IMG/VR virus record: IMGVR_UViG_3300048022_000069
Location: 1-40,514 of that record
Length of the DNA stretch: 40,514 nt
Direction: 5' to 3' (one strand)
Origin: a virus
Both the position numbers and the translations under genes were made by a program. Under the pieces are notes generated by a model. The model was not told the origin of the DNA. It ran no database searches and saw only the letters and a list, made by a program, of their open reading frames with translations. Every line of letters starts with the position of its first letter. Position 1 is the first letter of the stretch. Below are positions 9,001 through 17,463 of this stretch, piece by piece.

Positions 9001-11060
9001 ATAATGCTTACAACAGATCAGGTGCTAACGAACCTATAGAGATGTTTCTCGACACTGATTTTACAAGAAGAGAGCTTGAAGAGTATTTTAAAAGGTTCAA
9101 CGAAAAGAATGGAACAAAAATCAAGCCTTCACAGCAAGAAGGTCTAGATGAGAATGTAAAAGGTAGTTATATACTTGGTGCTAAAATAGGACAAGGTTTC
9201 TATCAAAATCTAAGAGGTAACTATGACCCTCTTACTATGGATATTTGGTGGATGAGACATTGGAACCGTTTAGTCGGTAGACCTTTAAAAACTGTTGATC
9301 CCAAAACTAATCCAAAGAACAGAAAAGCTATAGAAAGATTAGTCAAAAACCCTAATGCAACTAAAGTAGAGAAGCAGTTAATCAAGAAGTCTTTGAATGA
9401 CCTTGGTTTTAAGAAATCAGGTCTATATAAAGACAATGACAAGTTTGATGCTTTTATCACACAGTTGAACAAAAACTGGGACAGCTATTTCAAAAAGTAT
9501 CAAAAAGATAATGGTAAAAACCCTGATAAAACACCTTTATTTCAAAAGGCTAGTACACATGTAGGTAATATAAACGAAAGTTTACAAGACACACCTTTAG
9601 ACCCATCTGAAAGGTCTTACATGAGGTCAGTAACTGCTAGAGCTATTGAGTTATTAGGAGAAAAAGGGTATAACATTAAAACTGCAGATTTCCAGGCACT
9701 ACAGTGGTTTCCTGAGAAACAGTTAGCTGAGAAACTTGGTATACAAAAAGGCCAGGGCGAAGATAATGATTATTTAGACGCTGCTAAACTAGTAGCTACA
9801 CAGGAAGGTTTAACAGATGGACAAATCAAAGAAACACTCGCCAATACAGACGGAAATGAACTCAATCCTGGAGCAGGTACCGTCGGACAAGATGGACGAC
9901 TTCGTCCAGGGATTAGTGGAGCTAATGAACAAGAAGCGTCAGGCACCAACCCAATCCTCACAATCAATGCCGATCCTCAGCTCGGAGGAAGTCAACGATC
10001 AAGGGGAAGTAGAAATAATAGAACCCTTCAACCTACCCCTACAGAAATAAACGATGTATTACCTACAATACAAAAAGCGTTTGAAGTAGGTAAAAAGGGA
10101 TCACCACACGAAAACGGATTAAACGTCACTGAAGCTTTACAAATTGGTAAGGCTCTTGGTTATTCTATACTAATGGTTCCTGACAAAACAAACATGAGGC
10201 GTTTGTACGGTAGACCTATATCTAGAGGGAAAGACTTAGCAGGTTTTGCTTCACAAGGTATAATTGGTGATAAGATAATTCCACAAAAGATAGCTATAAA
10301 AGAAGCACAGTCTAAAAATGATGAGGCAAGAGCTATATTTACAGCTATTCACGAAGTTTCACATGGTTTGTCTAAACAAGGTGGTAAAGGTTCAAGCACA
10401 GTTATGGACATGGGTTATGGCAGGGACAATGCCTTACCTAAAAGAACATACAGAGGTTCTATAGAAGCTGACTTAGCTGTCATATTCAACCGTATACATG
10501 CAAAAGTACCTGATGCCAAACTAGGTCAGCGTATTGCTAATGAAATGAAAAGAATACGTTTTGCATCCTTTGCAAGAGAAGGGACTAACTTAACACCTTT
10601 TTTAAAAGGTGATTCCATAATACCTAGACAAGCTACTCTTGCTAGGCGATTAATGAATGAGGCAAGATTAATAACACTTGAGGAAAGTCTTTCTGATGGC
10701 ACATTCCAAGACGGTAGACCAACTGGAAGAGACACAGACCAATATAAGTATACTGAACAAGCAATGGAACAAGACAAGGCAGAAATAGATGGCTATGAGC
10801 TAAACATTTCAGAGTTATTAGCTGATAACATAGCTGCTTACTTAATTGACCCTAAGAAGTACAAAAGCATTGCACCTACAACTGCAAAGTTTTTACAAGA
10901 CACTCTAAACAGTAAACCATCGTCTAAGTTTGTTAAGTTCTACGCTAACCCACTAGCAGCTGTATTAGCAGTTATTATGTCGGCTTTAGCATTAGACGAC
11001 CAGGAAGAAGAAATGCCTGAAGGAGCCTTACAGCTCGGACAGGGAGCATTAAGTGCCTGA
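6075..11060 (+). CDS. Giant internal virion protein with HExxH metallopeptidase motif
   Basis: A 1661-residue protein, the largest here and close in size to the biggest ejected proteins of podoviruses. Residues about 130-165 are a long Ala/Gly/Leu hydrophobic stretch (for example AAALISAPAALLFGGVTLAG), with a second Gly-rich stretch near 280-295, so it may insert in membranes. Helical, Gln-rich regions follow (about 550-790). Near the C-terminus is HEVSHG (H1426, E1427, H1430), the zincin signature, with ISELLADNIAAYL (E1580) as a possible third ligand. Residues about 1248-1325 are low-complexity and cover an embedded reading frame. The ribosome binding site is weak, so translation may be coupled to the gene upstream. 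Ejection and pore roles are inferred; the protease is predicted from the motif only. Confidence 0.72.
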   Translation: MAQYQIGNQVYDIPDNTPQATVDKILDELALEVSQQGNNQQQGTDGVFDFAADQFQKLGGKGIEAFGRATGLEGVEKYGTDVVKQQEIDIAKGGYKSKYNKSFSDTWDEDGLEAAFGWIGEKVAENSMTTGASLVGAGATAAAALISAPAALLFGGVTLAGSALLGTGEVASEIEDKTGSYDPNLAVGVGAIIGLLDKFGAGKVIPKDQLAKLSAKQIAQRLNKAGFKEASKEFTKRTLKKSGIEFGTEGFQEGLSMGASALSGGEYTLKEARDRFIDAGVVGGAMGGGVSVGTDTVTGGVNTVRKVKDGVTSIFETKSDKPSDPDGATELATMLNEIAEDNSFDLQDLDKMSQNGARVTVDTAHKQINGYMKQRIKDLKAQLQIQDIDEFELVEDKILANVGFEEARNKTKNIVGVKEFKSVNKLVGKLREGQELLKYMRMSNELSKLHNSGYQQGLSKITDNFSPIGGGIGYDKGAINTEKVLRPIASGGAAVTTGGASLLGQLGIVAGGRAIDKLRGVNKSVVDQYIQDNKDGKGIKTIKDPSIRQQAIDKAKQAEQEAILAEQQKLQEQENLQNLNMQLDDENAPPTPNSPQFVVEDATGLTKQQVEEVLQLIEQIPNLNPALQKSINDYRTSVRTGGQVSNINEFIRAVNSAIDANGITRTNPQNQSMMQQNQQMGGRPSYQNSPNYQRGIEDNRAFADELIEAVNNDNNLNVVDKPILTQALMNLKKNLGSRPMETGTRIVEDLGTRLKNPEAIQQYVVPYLDRVTQQQPNQQDNTEIIDEQITPSNFNEGDPILGAELDPFGLGDMIGITSDAIRPTDLELQQMKDGTFKPEKKQSLVNAYKGVQKLWEQTTGQTTPFENTPENVDLIARLMAHEALQNLQKDNNAIGWYDRKLKAAKSILKVIEPRLEGNEAAFDFALAVTSNGIAVADNFKYALEVFKDYLDTGLMPEKFNKGGKRTPAMQTAFKFYNAYNRSGANEPIEMFLDTDFTRRELEEYFKRFNEKNGTKIKPSQQEGLDENVKGSYILGAKIGQGFYQNLRGNYDPLTMDIWWMRHWNRLVGRPLKTVDPKTNPKNRKAIERLVKNPNATKVEKQLIKKSLNDLGFKKSGLYKDNDKFDAFITQLNKNWDSYFKKYQKDNGKNPDKTPLFQKASTHVGNINESLQDTPLDPSERSYMRSVTARAIELLGEKGYNIKTADFQALQWFPEKQLAEKLGIQKGQGEDNDYLDAAKLVATQEGLTDGQIKETLANTDGNELNPGAGTVGQDGRLRPGISGANEQEASGTNPILTINADPQLGGSQRSRGSRNNRTLQPTPTEINDVLPTIQKAFEVGKKGSPHENGLNVTEALQIGKALGYSILMVPDKTNMRRLYGRPISRGKDLAGFASQGIIGDKIIPQKIAIKEAQSKNDEARAIFTAIHEVSHGLSKQGGKGSSTVMDMGYGRDNALPKRTYRGSIEADLAVIFNRIHAKVPDAKLGQRIANEMKRIRFASFAREGTNLTPFLKGDSIIPRQATLARRLMNEARLITLEESLSDGTFQDGRPTGRDTDQYKYTEQAMEQDKAEIDGYELNISELLADNIAAYLIDPKKYKSIAPTTAKFLQDTLNSKPSSKFVKFYANPLAAVLAVIMSALALDDQEEEMPEGALQLGQGALSA
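9817..10050 (+). CDS. Embedded out-of-frame gene candidate (77 residues)
   Basis: An open frame wholly inside the giant virion gene, shifted one base relative to it. The ATG is preceded by AGGAAGG at 9802-9808 with an 8-base spacer, better than the host gene's own ribosome binding site. The product looks like a genuine small protein: a basic start (MDKSKKHSP), an amphipathic helix (DKMDDFVQGLVELMNKKRQ) and an acidic C-terminal part (EEVNDQGEVEIIEPF). In the same stretch the large protein is Gly/Asn/Ser/Thr/Arg low-complexity sequence, the usual situation for an overprinted region. No known family. Alternatively it is a chance frame or a trace of an old frameshift or fusion. Confidence 0.45.
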   Translation: MDKSKKHSPIQTEMNSILEQVPSDKMDDFVQGLVELMNKKRQAPTQSSQSMPILSSEEVNDQGEVEIIEPFNLPLQK

Positions 11061-11538
11061 TCTTAGGAAGTTTAGAGCCAAGTCACCATCAAAAACCAGG
11101 TTCCCTCAGAAGGCTCCTAAAAGGAACTACTTTGCAACATTGATGGATACTGAAGAAGGTAGAGCATTACGACAGTCTTGGTCTACTAAGAAAAGAATTA
11201 ATGGTGGCCGTCCACGAGGGGTTCCTGACGGCTACAGAAAAGAACAAATAGAACCCATAAGAGCAAAAGAAAAAAGGAAAGCAGAGAGGTTGGTTAACAT
11301 AATGGCTGAAAAGTATGACATTGAAGACGAGTATGCAAAGAAAGCATTAGTTACTGCAGTAGAAGTAATGAATATGGTCGGTGAAACAAGAGAACGACTA
11401 GCTGCAGCAAGATTGGTATTAGACTTTACCAAGCAAAAACCTGCTTCTAAGAATGAAGTGGCTTTAACTAAAGCAGAAGACTTCTTAGCGTCTCTTGTAA
11501 CTGATGAGAAAGATGGATCCGAAACTAAAGAAGGTTAG
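11053..11538 (+). CDS. terS: Terminase small subunit
   Basis: A 161-residue protein starting with GTG at 11053, six bases after GGGAG and overlapping the end of the giant virion gene. It is very basic in the first 80 residues (PSKTRFPQKAPKRNYF and later GGRPRGVPDGYRKEQIEP), then helical with the typical small-terminase pattern of a four-helix oligomerisation core (VNIMAEKYDIEDEYAKKALV, ETRERLAAARLVLDFTKQKP). Small terminases bind the packaging site on phage DNA and stimulate the large subunit. The call is supported mainly by position directly before the large terminase, with which it overlaps by 35 bases, and by size and charge. Confidence 0.78.
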   Translation: MPDLRKFRAKSPSKTRFPQKAPKRNYFATLMDTEEGRALRQSWSTKKRINGGRPRGVPDGYRKEQIEPIRAKEKRKAERLVNIMAEKYDIEDEYAKKALVTAVEVMNMVGETRERLAAARLVLDFTKQKPASKNEVALTKAEDFLASLVTDEKDGSETKEG

Positions 11539-13084
11539 AGAACGACTTCTTTATGAATTTCCTTTTTATTCTAAATCTGCACTAAAGATAAGAACAAAGT
11601 CAGGTGATATTGCTCCACTTACTTTGAACCCTGCCCAGTTAATATTACAGAAGGCAGTAGAAGATCAACAAAAGACAGAAGGTAAGATAAGGATAATAAT
11701 CCTTAAGGCTAGACAACAGGGTTTATCAACTTATGTTGGTGGTCACCTGTATTTTTCTGTATCACAACAAAAGGCTCGTAAGGGTATGGTTATCACACAC
11801 CATGCCGATAGTACCAGGGCATTGTTTGACATGACAAAAAGATATCATGAGAACTGCCCTGAAATACTGAAGCCACATACTAAATACTCAAGTAGAAGGG
11901 AGTTGAGTTTTGACATCCTCGACAGCTCATTCGTGGTCGCCACAGCAGGTGGAGACAGCGTTGGAAGAGGCGAAACGATTACGAACTTACACGCTTCAGA
12001 GTTGGCTTTCTGGCCTAAGTCGTCAGCTACAGACATATGGAACGGACTTGCCCAGGCAGTCCCTAATACACCTAATACAGCGATATTTATCGAAAGCACT
12101 GCAAACGGTGTGTCAGGTATCTTCTATGATTTATGGAAGGGTGCTGTCGAAGGTAAAAACGGCTATGTACCAGTGTTTATCCCTTGGTTCACTGATCCTG
12201 ATTACCGTGAAGAGGTACCTAAGAAGTTTAAGAGAACACCTGAGGAAAGGGATCTTGTTAAAAAGTATAAGCTAGACAATGAACAGCTTATGTTTCGTAG
12301 ACGTAAGATAGCCCAAAACGGTATTGACTTATTCAAACAGGAGTATCCATCATTTCCTGATGAGGCCTTCTTAACAACTGGTCGTCCAGTATTTAACCCT
12401 GATCAACTTCAGCAGTTACTACCTGACACTAGAGATATAGAAGAAAGACTTGCACTGGAAACAGATGAATGGGTAAACCACAGCCGTGGTGAACTTACAA
12501 CTTTTTACAAACACGACAGTGGGGAACAGTATGTCATTGGTGCAGATGTGTCTATGGGAATACGGAACGGAGACTACTCCGTGGCCACAGTTCTCGACAG
12601 TAAGAAAAGACAAGTCGCAACCTGGCGTGGACACGTCCACCCTGACTACTTCGCTACAGTATTGTTTCAACTGGGAAGTTACTACAACGAAGCGTTTATC
12701 TGTGTAGAAAACAACTCACACGGTATACTTACCTGTACAAGGCTAGGTAAAGACCTGGGTTACCCTAACTTTTACACTGAGGTTCAACACGACAAAATAA
12801 CTGACAGAGAAACAGTGAAACTAGGTTTTACGACTACTGTTAAAACTAAACCCTTAATCATCGATCAACTTAGAGCCTCCATGAGAGAGCATGAGTTGGA
12901 ACTTAATGACAAAGTCACAATTCGAGAAATGCTTACTTACATAGTCACTGAAAGTGGCTCTATGGAAGCCGAGCATGGATGTTTTGATGACTGTGTTATG
13001 TCTCTTGCCCTTGCAAACTATGTGCATGAAGGAGCTTGGGATCCTGCAGAAAGCACAGATGAATTTTATATGGAAATGGTATAA
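11504..13084 (+). CDS. terL: Terminase large subunit (packaging ATPase and nuclease)
   Basis: A 526-residue DNA-packaging motor. The ATPase half shows a deviant Walker A, KARQQGLST (residues 68-76), and Walker B, LHASELAFW, with catalytic Glu at about 166. The RNase H-like nuclease half begins at YVIGADVSMGIRNGDYS, where the Asp of GAD is a metal ligand, continues with CVENNSHG and ends with GCFDDCVMSLAL carrying the last Asp ligands. Length is normal for the family. It starts inside terS; an in-frame ATG nine bases further (11513, MDPKLKK) is an equally likely start. It packages DNA through the portal encoded next. Confidence 0.93.
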   Translation: MRKMDPKLKKVRERLLYEFPFYSKSALKIRTKSGDIAPLTLNPAQLILQKAVEDQQKTEGKIRIIILKARQQGLSTYVGGHLYFSVSQQKARKGMVITHHADSTRALFDMTKRYHENCPEILKPHTKYSSRRELSFDILDSSFVVATAGGDSVGRGETITNLHASELAFWPKSSATDIWNGLAQAVPNTPNTAIFIESTANGVSGIFYDLWKGAVEGKNGYVPVFIPWFTDPDYREEVPKKFKRTPEERDLVKKYKLDNEQLMFRRRKIAQNGIDLFKQEYPSFPDEAFLTTGRPVFNPDQLQQLLPDTRDIEERLALETDEWVNHSRGELTTFYKHDSGEQYVIGADVSMGIRNGDYSVATVLDSKKRQVATWRGHVHPDYFATVLFQLGSYYNEAFICVENNSHGILTCTRLGKDLGYPNFYTEVQHDKITDRETVKLGFTTTVKTKPLIIDQLRASMREHELELNDKVTIREMLTYIVTESGSMEAEHGCFDDCVMSLALANYVHEGAWDPAESTDEFYMEMV

Positions 13085-13086
13085 AT

Positions 13087-15123
13087 ATGGCTAAAATCGA
13101 AGAGTATACTAAACTGGATGACAGTGAGATCGTCACAATCCTAGAAAGTAATATTAAGACTTCAGTCGGATACTATGACAGTGAGTTGTCAAAGGAACGT
13201 AAGAAAGTCACTGAGTATTACAATGCCACACTCCCACGCCCTGCTCATGACGGTAACTCTAAGTTTGTATCACAGGATGTTTATGACAGCGTCGAGGCTC
13301 TAAAGGCAGCTTTACTAGAGACTTTTGCTGCAGGTAACAACATCGTCAAGTTTGCACCTCAGAATGCTGATGACGTAGAAACAGCTGAGGTGTGTAGTAA
13401 GTATACTGACTATGTCATGCATAGGCAAAACGATGCATTTAGTGTCATGAACTCAGCTATACATGACGGCCTTACCTCTAGAGTTGGTGTTGCTAAAGTA
13501 TTTTGGGATGAAAGAGAAGAGATTGTTGAAGAGGAGTTTAACGACCTTAACCAGGATGAGTTAGACATGCTACTTGCCCAGGATAACGTAGAGCTTGGTG
13601 ACAGCGAGACAAACGAAGTTGGATTGATATCAGGAACGATACTTACATCAAGAGACACATCCCAGGTATCTATTGAATCACTAGCACCTGAGGAGTTCTT
13701 AATAGAACCCCAGGCTAAGTCATTAGATGAGGTAAACTTCGTAGCTCATAGAACTCGTAAGACACTTACTGAGTTAAGAGAAATGGGATACTCAGAAGAG
13801 CTGCTTAGTCAAATAGGATCAGACCATGAAGACGTAGAGGTAGAGACAGACCCTGAGGTATTAGCTCGTTTTGAAAGCATCGGTGCAAGCCGTGGATCAG
13901 ACAGCAAGGGATATCAAGACCAGGTAAGAGACATTATGGTTTATGAGTGTTATGTAATGCTCGATAAAGAAGGCACTGGTATTGCCTATTTATATAAGGT
14001 TTGTAAGGCAGGTAATATAATACTTGAGTGTACTGAAGTAGACCGTAAGCCTTTTATAGTATTCACTCCCCTACCCATTCCTCATGCATTCTACGGATCA
14101 AACTTTGCATCTAAGGTTATAGCCACACAAAACGCCAGGACTATATTGACCAGGTCTATTCTAGACCATGCAGTAATAACTAATAACCCAAGGTATATGG
14201 TTGTTAAGGGTGGTTTAACTAATCCGAGAGAGCTTATAGATAACCGTGTTGGTGGTCTGGTGAACGTATCAAGGCCTGACGCTATATCACCTATGCCCCA
14301 GGCACCATTAAACCCATTTATCTTTCAGACACTACAGGTGTTATCAGAGGAAAATGAAAATACCACAGGTGTCTCAAAATTATCGCAGGGCTTAAATAAG
14401 GATGCCATAAGCAAGCAGAACTCAGCAGCTATGGTTGAGCAGTTAGCTACAATGTCACAGCAAAGGCAGAAGATAATAGCTAGAAACTTTGCTAACCAGT
14501 TTCTTAAGCCATTATTTCATGAGGTATACAGGTTAGTTGTCGAGAACGAACAGTATGAAAAGGTTGTCGATATTGCAGGTAACTTTGTCGAAATAGACCC
14601 TACAAGTTGGAAAGAAAAAAGAGATGTAATGGTTGAGCTTAAGCTAGGCTATGGTGAGCAGGAAAGAGATGCAGCCAAGTTTATGCAGCTACACTCCCTA
14701 TTCTCTCAAGACCCTAACCTACAGCCTATGTATCAGCTGCCAAACAGGTATGCCATGATGAAAGAGGCACTGCAGAAGCAAGGTATATTAAATGTTGAAG
14801 AGTTCTTAACTCCACCTGACCAATTACCACCACCTCAGCCTGATCCAATGCAGGAGATGCAGACACAGATGGCTCAGAAACAACTTGAGCTACAAGAACG
14901 TCAGCAGCAGTTAGCTGAGATGAAGGTGCAGATGGATGCACAAATGAACCAAATGAAATTGGAGCTTGATAAGATGAAGGCCGAGAGTTCACACGCTCTA
15001 TCCTCAGACAATCAAGATCTAAAAGAGGAGCAACTAGCTCATAAGAAGTACATCGATAAAGCTGAATTAGACGTTCTAAGTAAAGCTGAAGATGTACGAG
15101 GAATAGCCTCACCTACAGGCTAA
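13087..15123 (+). CDS. Portal protein (head-to-tail connector)
   Basis: A 678-residue protein directly after terL. Recognisable portal features include the early helical block around VYDSVEALKAALLETFAAGN, a clip/stem region following PFIVFTPLPIPHAFYGSNFA and the conserved helix with TTGVSKLSQGLNKDAISKQN near residue 430. After about residue 575 comes a long Gln/Met-rich coiled coil (QTQMAQKQLELQERQQQLAE), a plausible barrel like the one on P22-type portals. The length is nearer to P22 (about 725) than to T7 gp8 (about 536). Portals form the dodecameric ring through which DNA is packaged and ejected. Only one base separates terL's stop from its ATAAAT leader, suggesting coupling. Confidence 0.85.
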   Translation: MAKIEEYTKLDDSEIVTILESNIKTSVGYYDSELSKERKKVTEYYNATLPRPAHDGNSKFVSQDVYDSVEALKAALLETFAAGNNIVKFAPQNADDVETAEVCSKYTDYVMHRQNDAFSVMNSAIHDGLTSRVGVAKVFWDEREEIVEEEFNDLNQDELDMLLAQDNVELGDSETNEVGLISGTILTSRDTSQVSIESLAPEEFLIEPQAKSLDEVNFVAHRTRKTLTELREMGYSEELLSQIGSDHEDVEVETDPEVLARFESIGASRGSDSKGYQDQVRDIMVYECYVMLDKEGTGIAYLYKVCKAGNIILECTEVDRKPFIVFTPLPIPHAFYGSNFASKVIATQNARTILTRSILDHAVITNNPRYMVVKGGLTNPRELIDNRVGGLVNVSRPDAISPMPQAPLNPFIFQTLQVLSEENENTTGVSKLSQGLNKDAISKQNSAAMVEQLATMSQQRQKIIARNFANQFLKPLFHEVYRLVVENEQYEKVVDIAGNFVEIDPTSWKEKRDVMVELKLGYGEQERDAAKFMQLHSLFSQDPNLQPMYQLPNRYAMMKEALQKQGILNVEEFLTPPDQLPPPQPDPMQEMQTQMAQKQLELQERQQQLAEMKVQMDAQMNQMKLELDKMKAESSHALSSDNQDLKEEQLAHKKYIDKAELDVLSKAEDVRGIASPTG

Positions 15124-15150
15124 TAACTACAACTACTTTAGGAGAGTAAA

Positions 15151-15420
15151 ATGAACAAGGAAGAAACTTTAATTAACCTTGGAAACGATGCTGAACAAAT
15201 TCTGAATATGGAAGTGTTTAACAAGACAATTAACAGAATGGTCGAAGGAAGTTTCCAGGCATTTGTAAACTCAAAACCTGAGGAGACAGATGCACGAAAC
15301 AAGTCTTACGACCACTATCGAGCCTTAGTTGATATCGTTAATACCCTAAGACAAGACGTCCAGGTAAGAGACGAAATTATAACTAAGAACGAGAAAGACA
15401 ACAACAGTCAAGAGGAATAG
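15151..15420 (+). CDS. Small acidic hypothetical protein before the scaffold
   Basis: An 89-residue acidic, helical protein starting MNKEETLINLGNDAEQIL, preceded by TTTAGGAGAGTAAA, a strong ribosome binding site. There is no membrane segment and no cysteine. It lies between portal and scaffold, where phages of this organisation often carry a small head-assembly or capsid accessory gene. I do not recognise a family. Confidence 0.7.
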   Translation: MNKEETLINLGNDAEQILNMEVFNKTINRMVEGSFQAFVNSKPEETDARNKSYDHYRALVDIVNTLRQDVQVRDEIITKNEKDNNSQEE

Positions 15421-15428
15421 GAACTATC

Positions 15429-16469
15429 ATGAATGACGTTCAACCCCAAAATAACGAAAACAATACAAGTAATGCACTGAGCTTATCAGCAGATGAGATT
15501 AGTGATGCAATCCTTGCACGATGGGAAGACGCTGAAAAGCCATCAGAACCTGAGACCGAGGATAAACCTGAAGTCGAAGAACAAGAAGAAGAAGAGACTA
15601 CTAGCGACTTACAGGAAGAGACAGAAGAAGACGAGGTCGAAGAAGATGAAGAGACAGACCCTGAAGAAACTGAAACTGATGATGAGGATGAAGACGATGA
15701 TGTGGAAGACGAGAACCCTGTTCTTAGTGACGACGCTCAAGTTGAGATCCAGGTTAATGGTGAAACAGTTCAGGCATCTGTTAAAGATCTTAAGCGACTT
15801 TATGGTCAAGAAGCTGCTCTCACAAGAAAGTCTCAGGAAGTGGCAACTCAACGTAAAAACGCTGAAGAGGCTATTTCTAAGTCTAATGTCGTTCTCCAAA
15901 AGATGTTGGAGAAAGCTCAAGCAAAGTTTAAGCCCTATCAAGAAGTGGACATGTTGGTCGCAAGTAAGACAATGTCTACGGAGGATTTTGCTCAACTTCG
16001 CAAGGAGTATAAGGAAGTAGAAGACGAGTATAAGTTTCTAACTGAAGAAGCTAATGTATTTTATAAAGACTTACAAAACCAACAACAAACTCAACTACAA
16101 GCTGCAGCAAAAGAGTGTGTTAAGGTTTTACAAGAGGAGGTTCCAAACTGGAGCAACCAACTTTATAACGACATTCGTGGCTATGCCATATCTATCGGTC
16201 TACCTGAAAACGAAGTTAATCAATATGTCGATCCTAAAGTGATTCAACTTATTAATAAGGCTCGTTTGTATGACCAGGGAAAGAAGGTGGCTACAGTGAA
16301 AAAGAAGAATACTAAATCTACTAAAATCCTTAGATCAAAGAAGGCACCTGTTAATGACAAGTCTAGAAAGGCTACTCAACTAAGAGAGGCTACTCAGGCA
16401 CTTGGTAATGCAGGTACAGACTTAGATGATATCTCCGAAGTAATCATGAAGCGTTGGGAAACCTCATAG
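15429..16469 (+). CDS. Capsid scaffold protein
   Basis: A 346-residue protein with an extremely acidic segment at about residues 35-100 consisting mostly of Glu, Asp and Thr, then long helices (NAEEAISKSNVVLQKMLEKA, EYKEVEDEYKFLTEEANVFY) and a basic C-terminal stretch (VKKKNTKSTKILRSKKAP) followed by a short conserved-looking end, DDISEVIMKRWETS. The acidic N-terminus, coiled-coil middle and basic C-terminus are the usual design of scaffolds, whose basic end touches the capsid protein. It lies immediately before the major capsid gene. Scaffolds shape the procapsid and leave before DNA packaging. Confidence 0.86.
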   Translation: MNDVQPQNNENNTSNALSLSADEISDAILARWEDAEKPSEPETEDKPEVEEQEEEETTSDLQEETEEDEVEEDEETDPEETETDDEDEDDDVEDENPVLSDDAQVEIQVNGETVQASVKDLKRLYGQEAALTRKSQEVATQRKNAEEAISKSNVVLQKMLEKAQAKFKPYQEVDMLVASKTMSTEDFAQLRKEYKEVEDEYKFLTEEANVFYKDLQNQQQTQLQAAAKECVKVLQEEVPNWSNQLYNDIRGYAISIGLPENEVNQYVDPKVIQLINKARLYDQGKKVATVKKKNTKSTKILRSKKAPVNDKSRKATQLREATQALGNAGTDLDDISEVIMKRWETS

Positions 16470-16499
16470 TTAACCATCATTTAATGAAAGGAAATAAAG

Positions 16500-17387
16500 A
16501 TGGCCGTATTTGGAAGTTATAACCAAGTTGGGATTGCTGAAGATGTCTCTGACATTATCACTAATATCACTCCAACTGATACACCCTTCACTACTCTTAT
16601 CAAGAGTGAGAAGGTTCATAACCGTACTTATGAGTACATGGAAGACACCTTAGCAGCAGGTGCTGATAACAAAGCCGTTGAAGGTGCAGCCTTCTCAGCA
16701 GGTACTCAGTCACCTACAACCCTAAGAAGTGGTACAACTCAAATTCTTACTAAAGTGTTTGAGGTATCTGCAACAGCTGACGCTGTGAAGACTTACGGTA
16801 GAGCCAAGGAAACAAGTTACCAGTTAGGTAAAGTCCTTAAAGAAATTAAGAAGGACTTAGAATTTGCATACGTTGGCCAAGACAACGCTGCAGTAACAGG
16901 TAACTCTTCTACAGCTAGAGAAATGGCTTCTGCAACTCAGTTAATTACTAACTCAACTGATGCAGGTTCAAACTCTACTGATGCTTTGACTGAGGCTAAG
17001 TTCTTAGTAGCAGCTCAAGCAGCTTATGATGCAGGATCCGAGCCGAATATTCTAATGGTAAAACCTGCAGATTCGCTCATTGTTGCTGCGATGACAGGGG
17101 CTTCAGGAAGATACAGAAACTTCAACGACAATACTAAGACATTAGTAAACGTGGTTGACTTGTATGTGTCTCCATTCGGTGAGTACAAGATTGTGCTTAA
17201 CAGACACCAGTTATCAACACATGCATTCTTAATTGACCCTGCAATGTGGAGATCAATTGTATTAAGACCTTTTAGTAGAACACTACTAGGAAAGACTTCA
17301 GACGGTGACACACACGCTGTTGTCGGTGAATACGGTCTTAAGCATATGAACTTTGGTGCAGACCATATGATCACAGGCTTGTCCTAA
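16500..17387 (+). CDS. Major capsid protein (DUF5309 / SU10-like)
   Basis: A 295-residue protein with the start pattern of the DUF5309 capsid family: GIAEDVSDIITNITPTDTPF, followed by blocks around QILTKVFEVSATADAVKTYG and LEFAYVGQDNAAVTGNSS. The end (DTHAVVGEYGLKHMNFGADH) is also typical. These proteins have the HK97 fold and form the icosahedral head. No long cleaved N-terminal delta domain is visible; the separate scaffold gene supplies that role. GAAAGGAAATAAAG gives a strong ribosome binding site, as expected for the most abundant virion protein. A stem-loop follows the stop. Confidence 0.92.
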   Translation: MAVFGSYNQVGIAEDVSDIITNITPTDTPFTTLIKSEKVHNRTYEYMEDTLAAGADNKAVEGAAFSAGTQSPTTLRSGTTQILTKVFEVSATADAVKTYGRAKETSYQLGKVLKEIKKDLEFAYVGQDNAAVTGNSSTAREMASATQLITNSTDAGSNSTDALTEAKFLVAAQAAYDAGSEPNILMVKPADSLIVAAMTGASGRYRNFNDNTKTLVNVVDLYVSPFGEYKIVLNRHQLSTHAFLIDPAMWRSIVLRPFSRTLLGKTSDGDTHAVVGEYGLKHMNFGADHMITGLS

Positions 17388-17396
17388 CAACTAATT

Positions 17397-17443
17397 GTAT
17401 GAGGGTAAATGTTTCATGCTCTCCTTAACTTTTGCCCTCATAC
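17397..17443 (+). terminator. Stem-loop after the capsid gene (possible terminator or processing site)
   Basis: GTATGAGGGTAAA at 17397-17409 pairs with TTTGCCCTCATAC at 17431-17443: 13 pairs with one G-T wobble and a 21-base loop. There is no strong run of T after the stem, so it is not a classic host rho-independent terminator. Its place just behind the capsid gene matches that of the late terminator of T7 (T-phi, after gene 10), where partial termination raises capsid mRNA. It could also be an RNase III site or a stability element. Confidence 0.6.
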
Positions 17444-17463
17444 ATTCAACTTAAGGAGATACA

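Noticed and set aside
12625-12645. GACACGTCCACCCTGAC in the terminase gene as another phage promoter
   Set aside because: Only GTCCACCC is shared; it lies in a coding region, lacks the AAAGTTTTGT part and is not at a unit boundary.
15493-16020. A 175-codon Lys/Arg/Leu-rich frame overlapping the scaffold gene
   Set aside because: It results from a shifted reading of GAA/GAC-rich acidic codons, has no ribosome binding site and does not resemble a protein.
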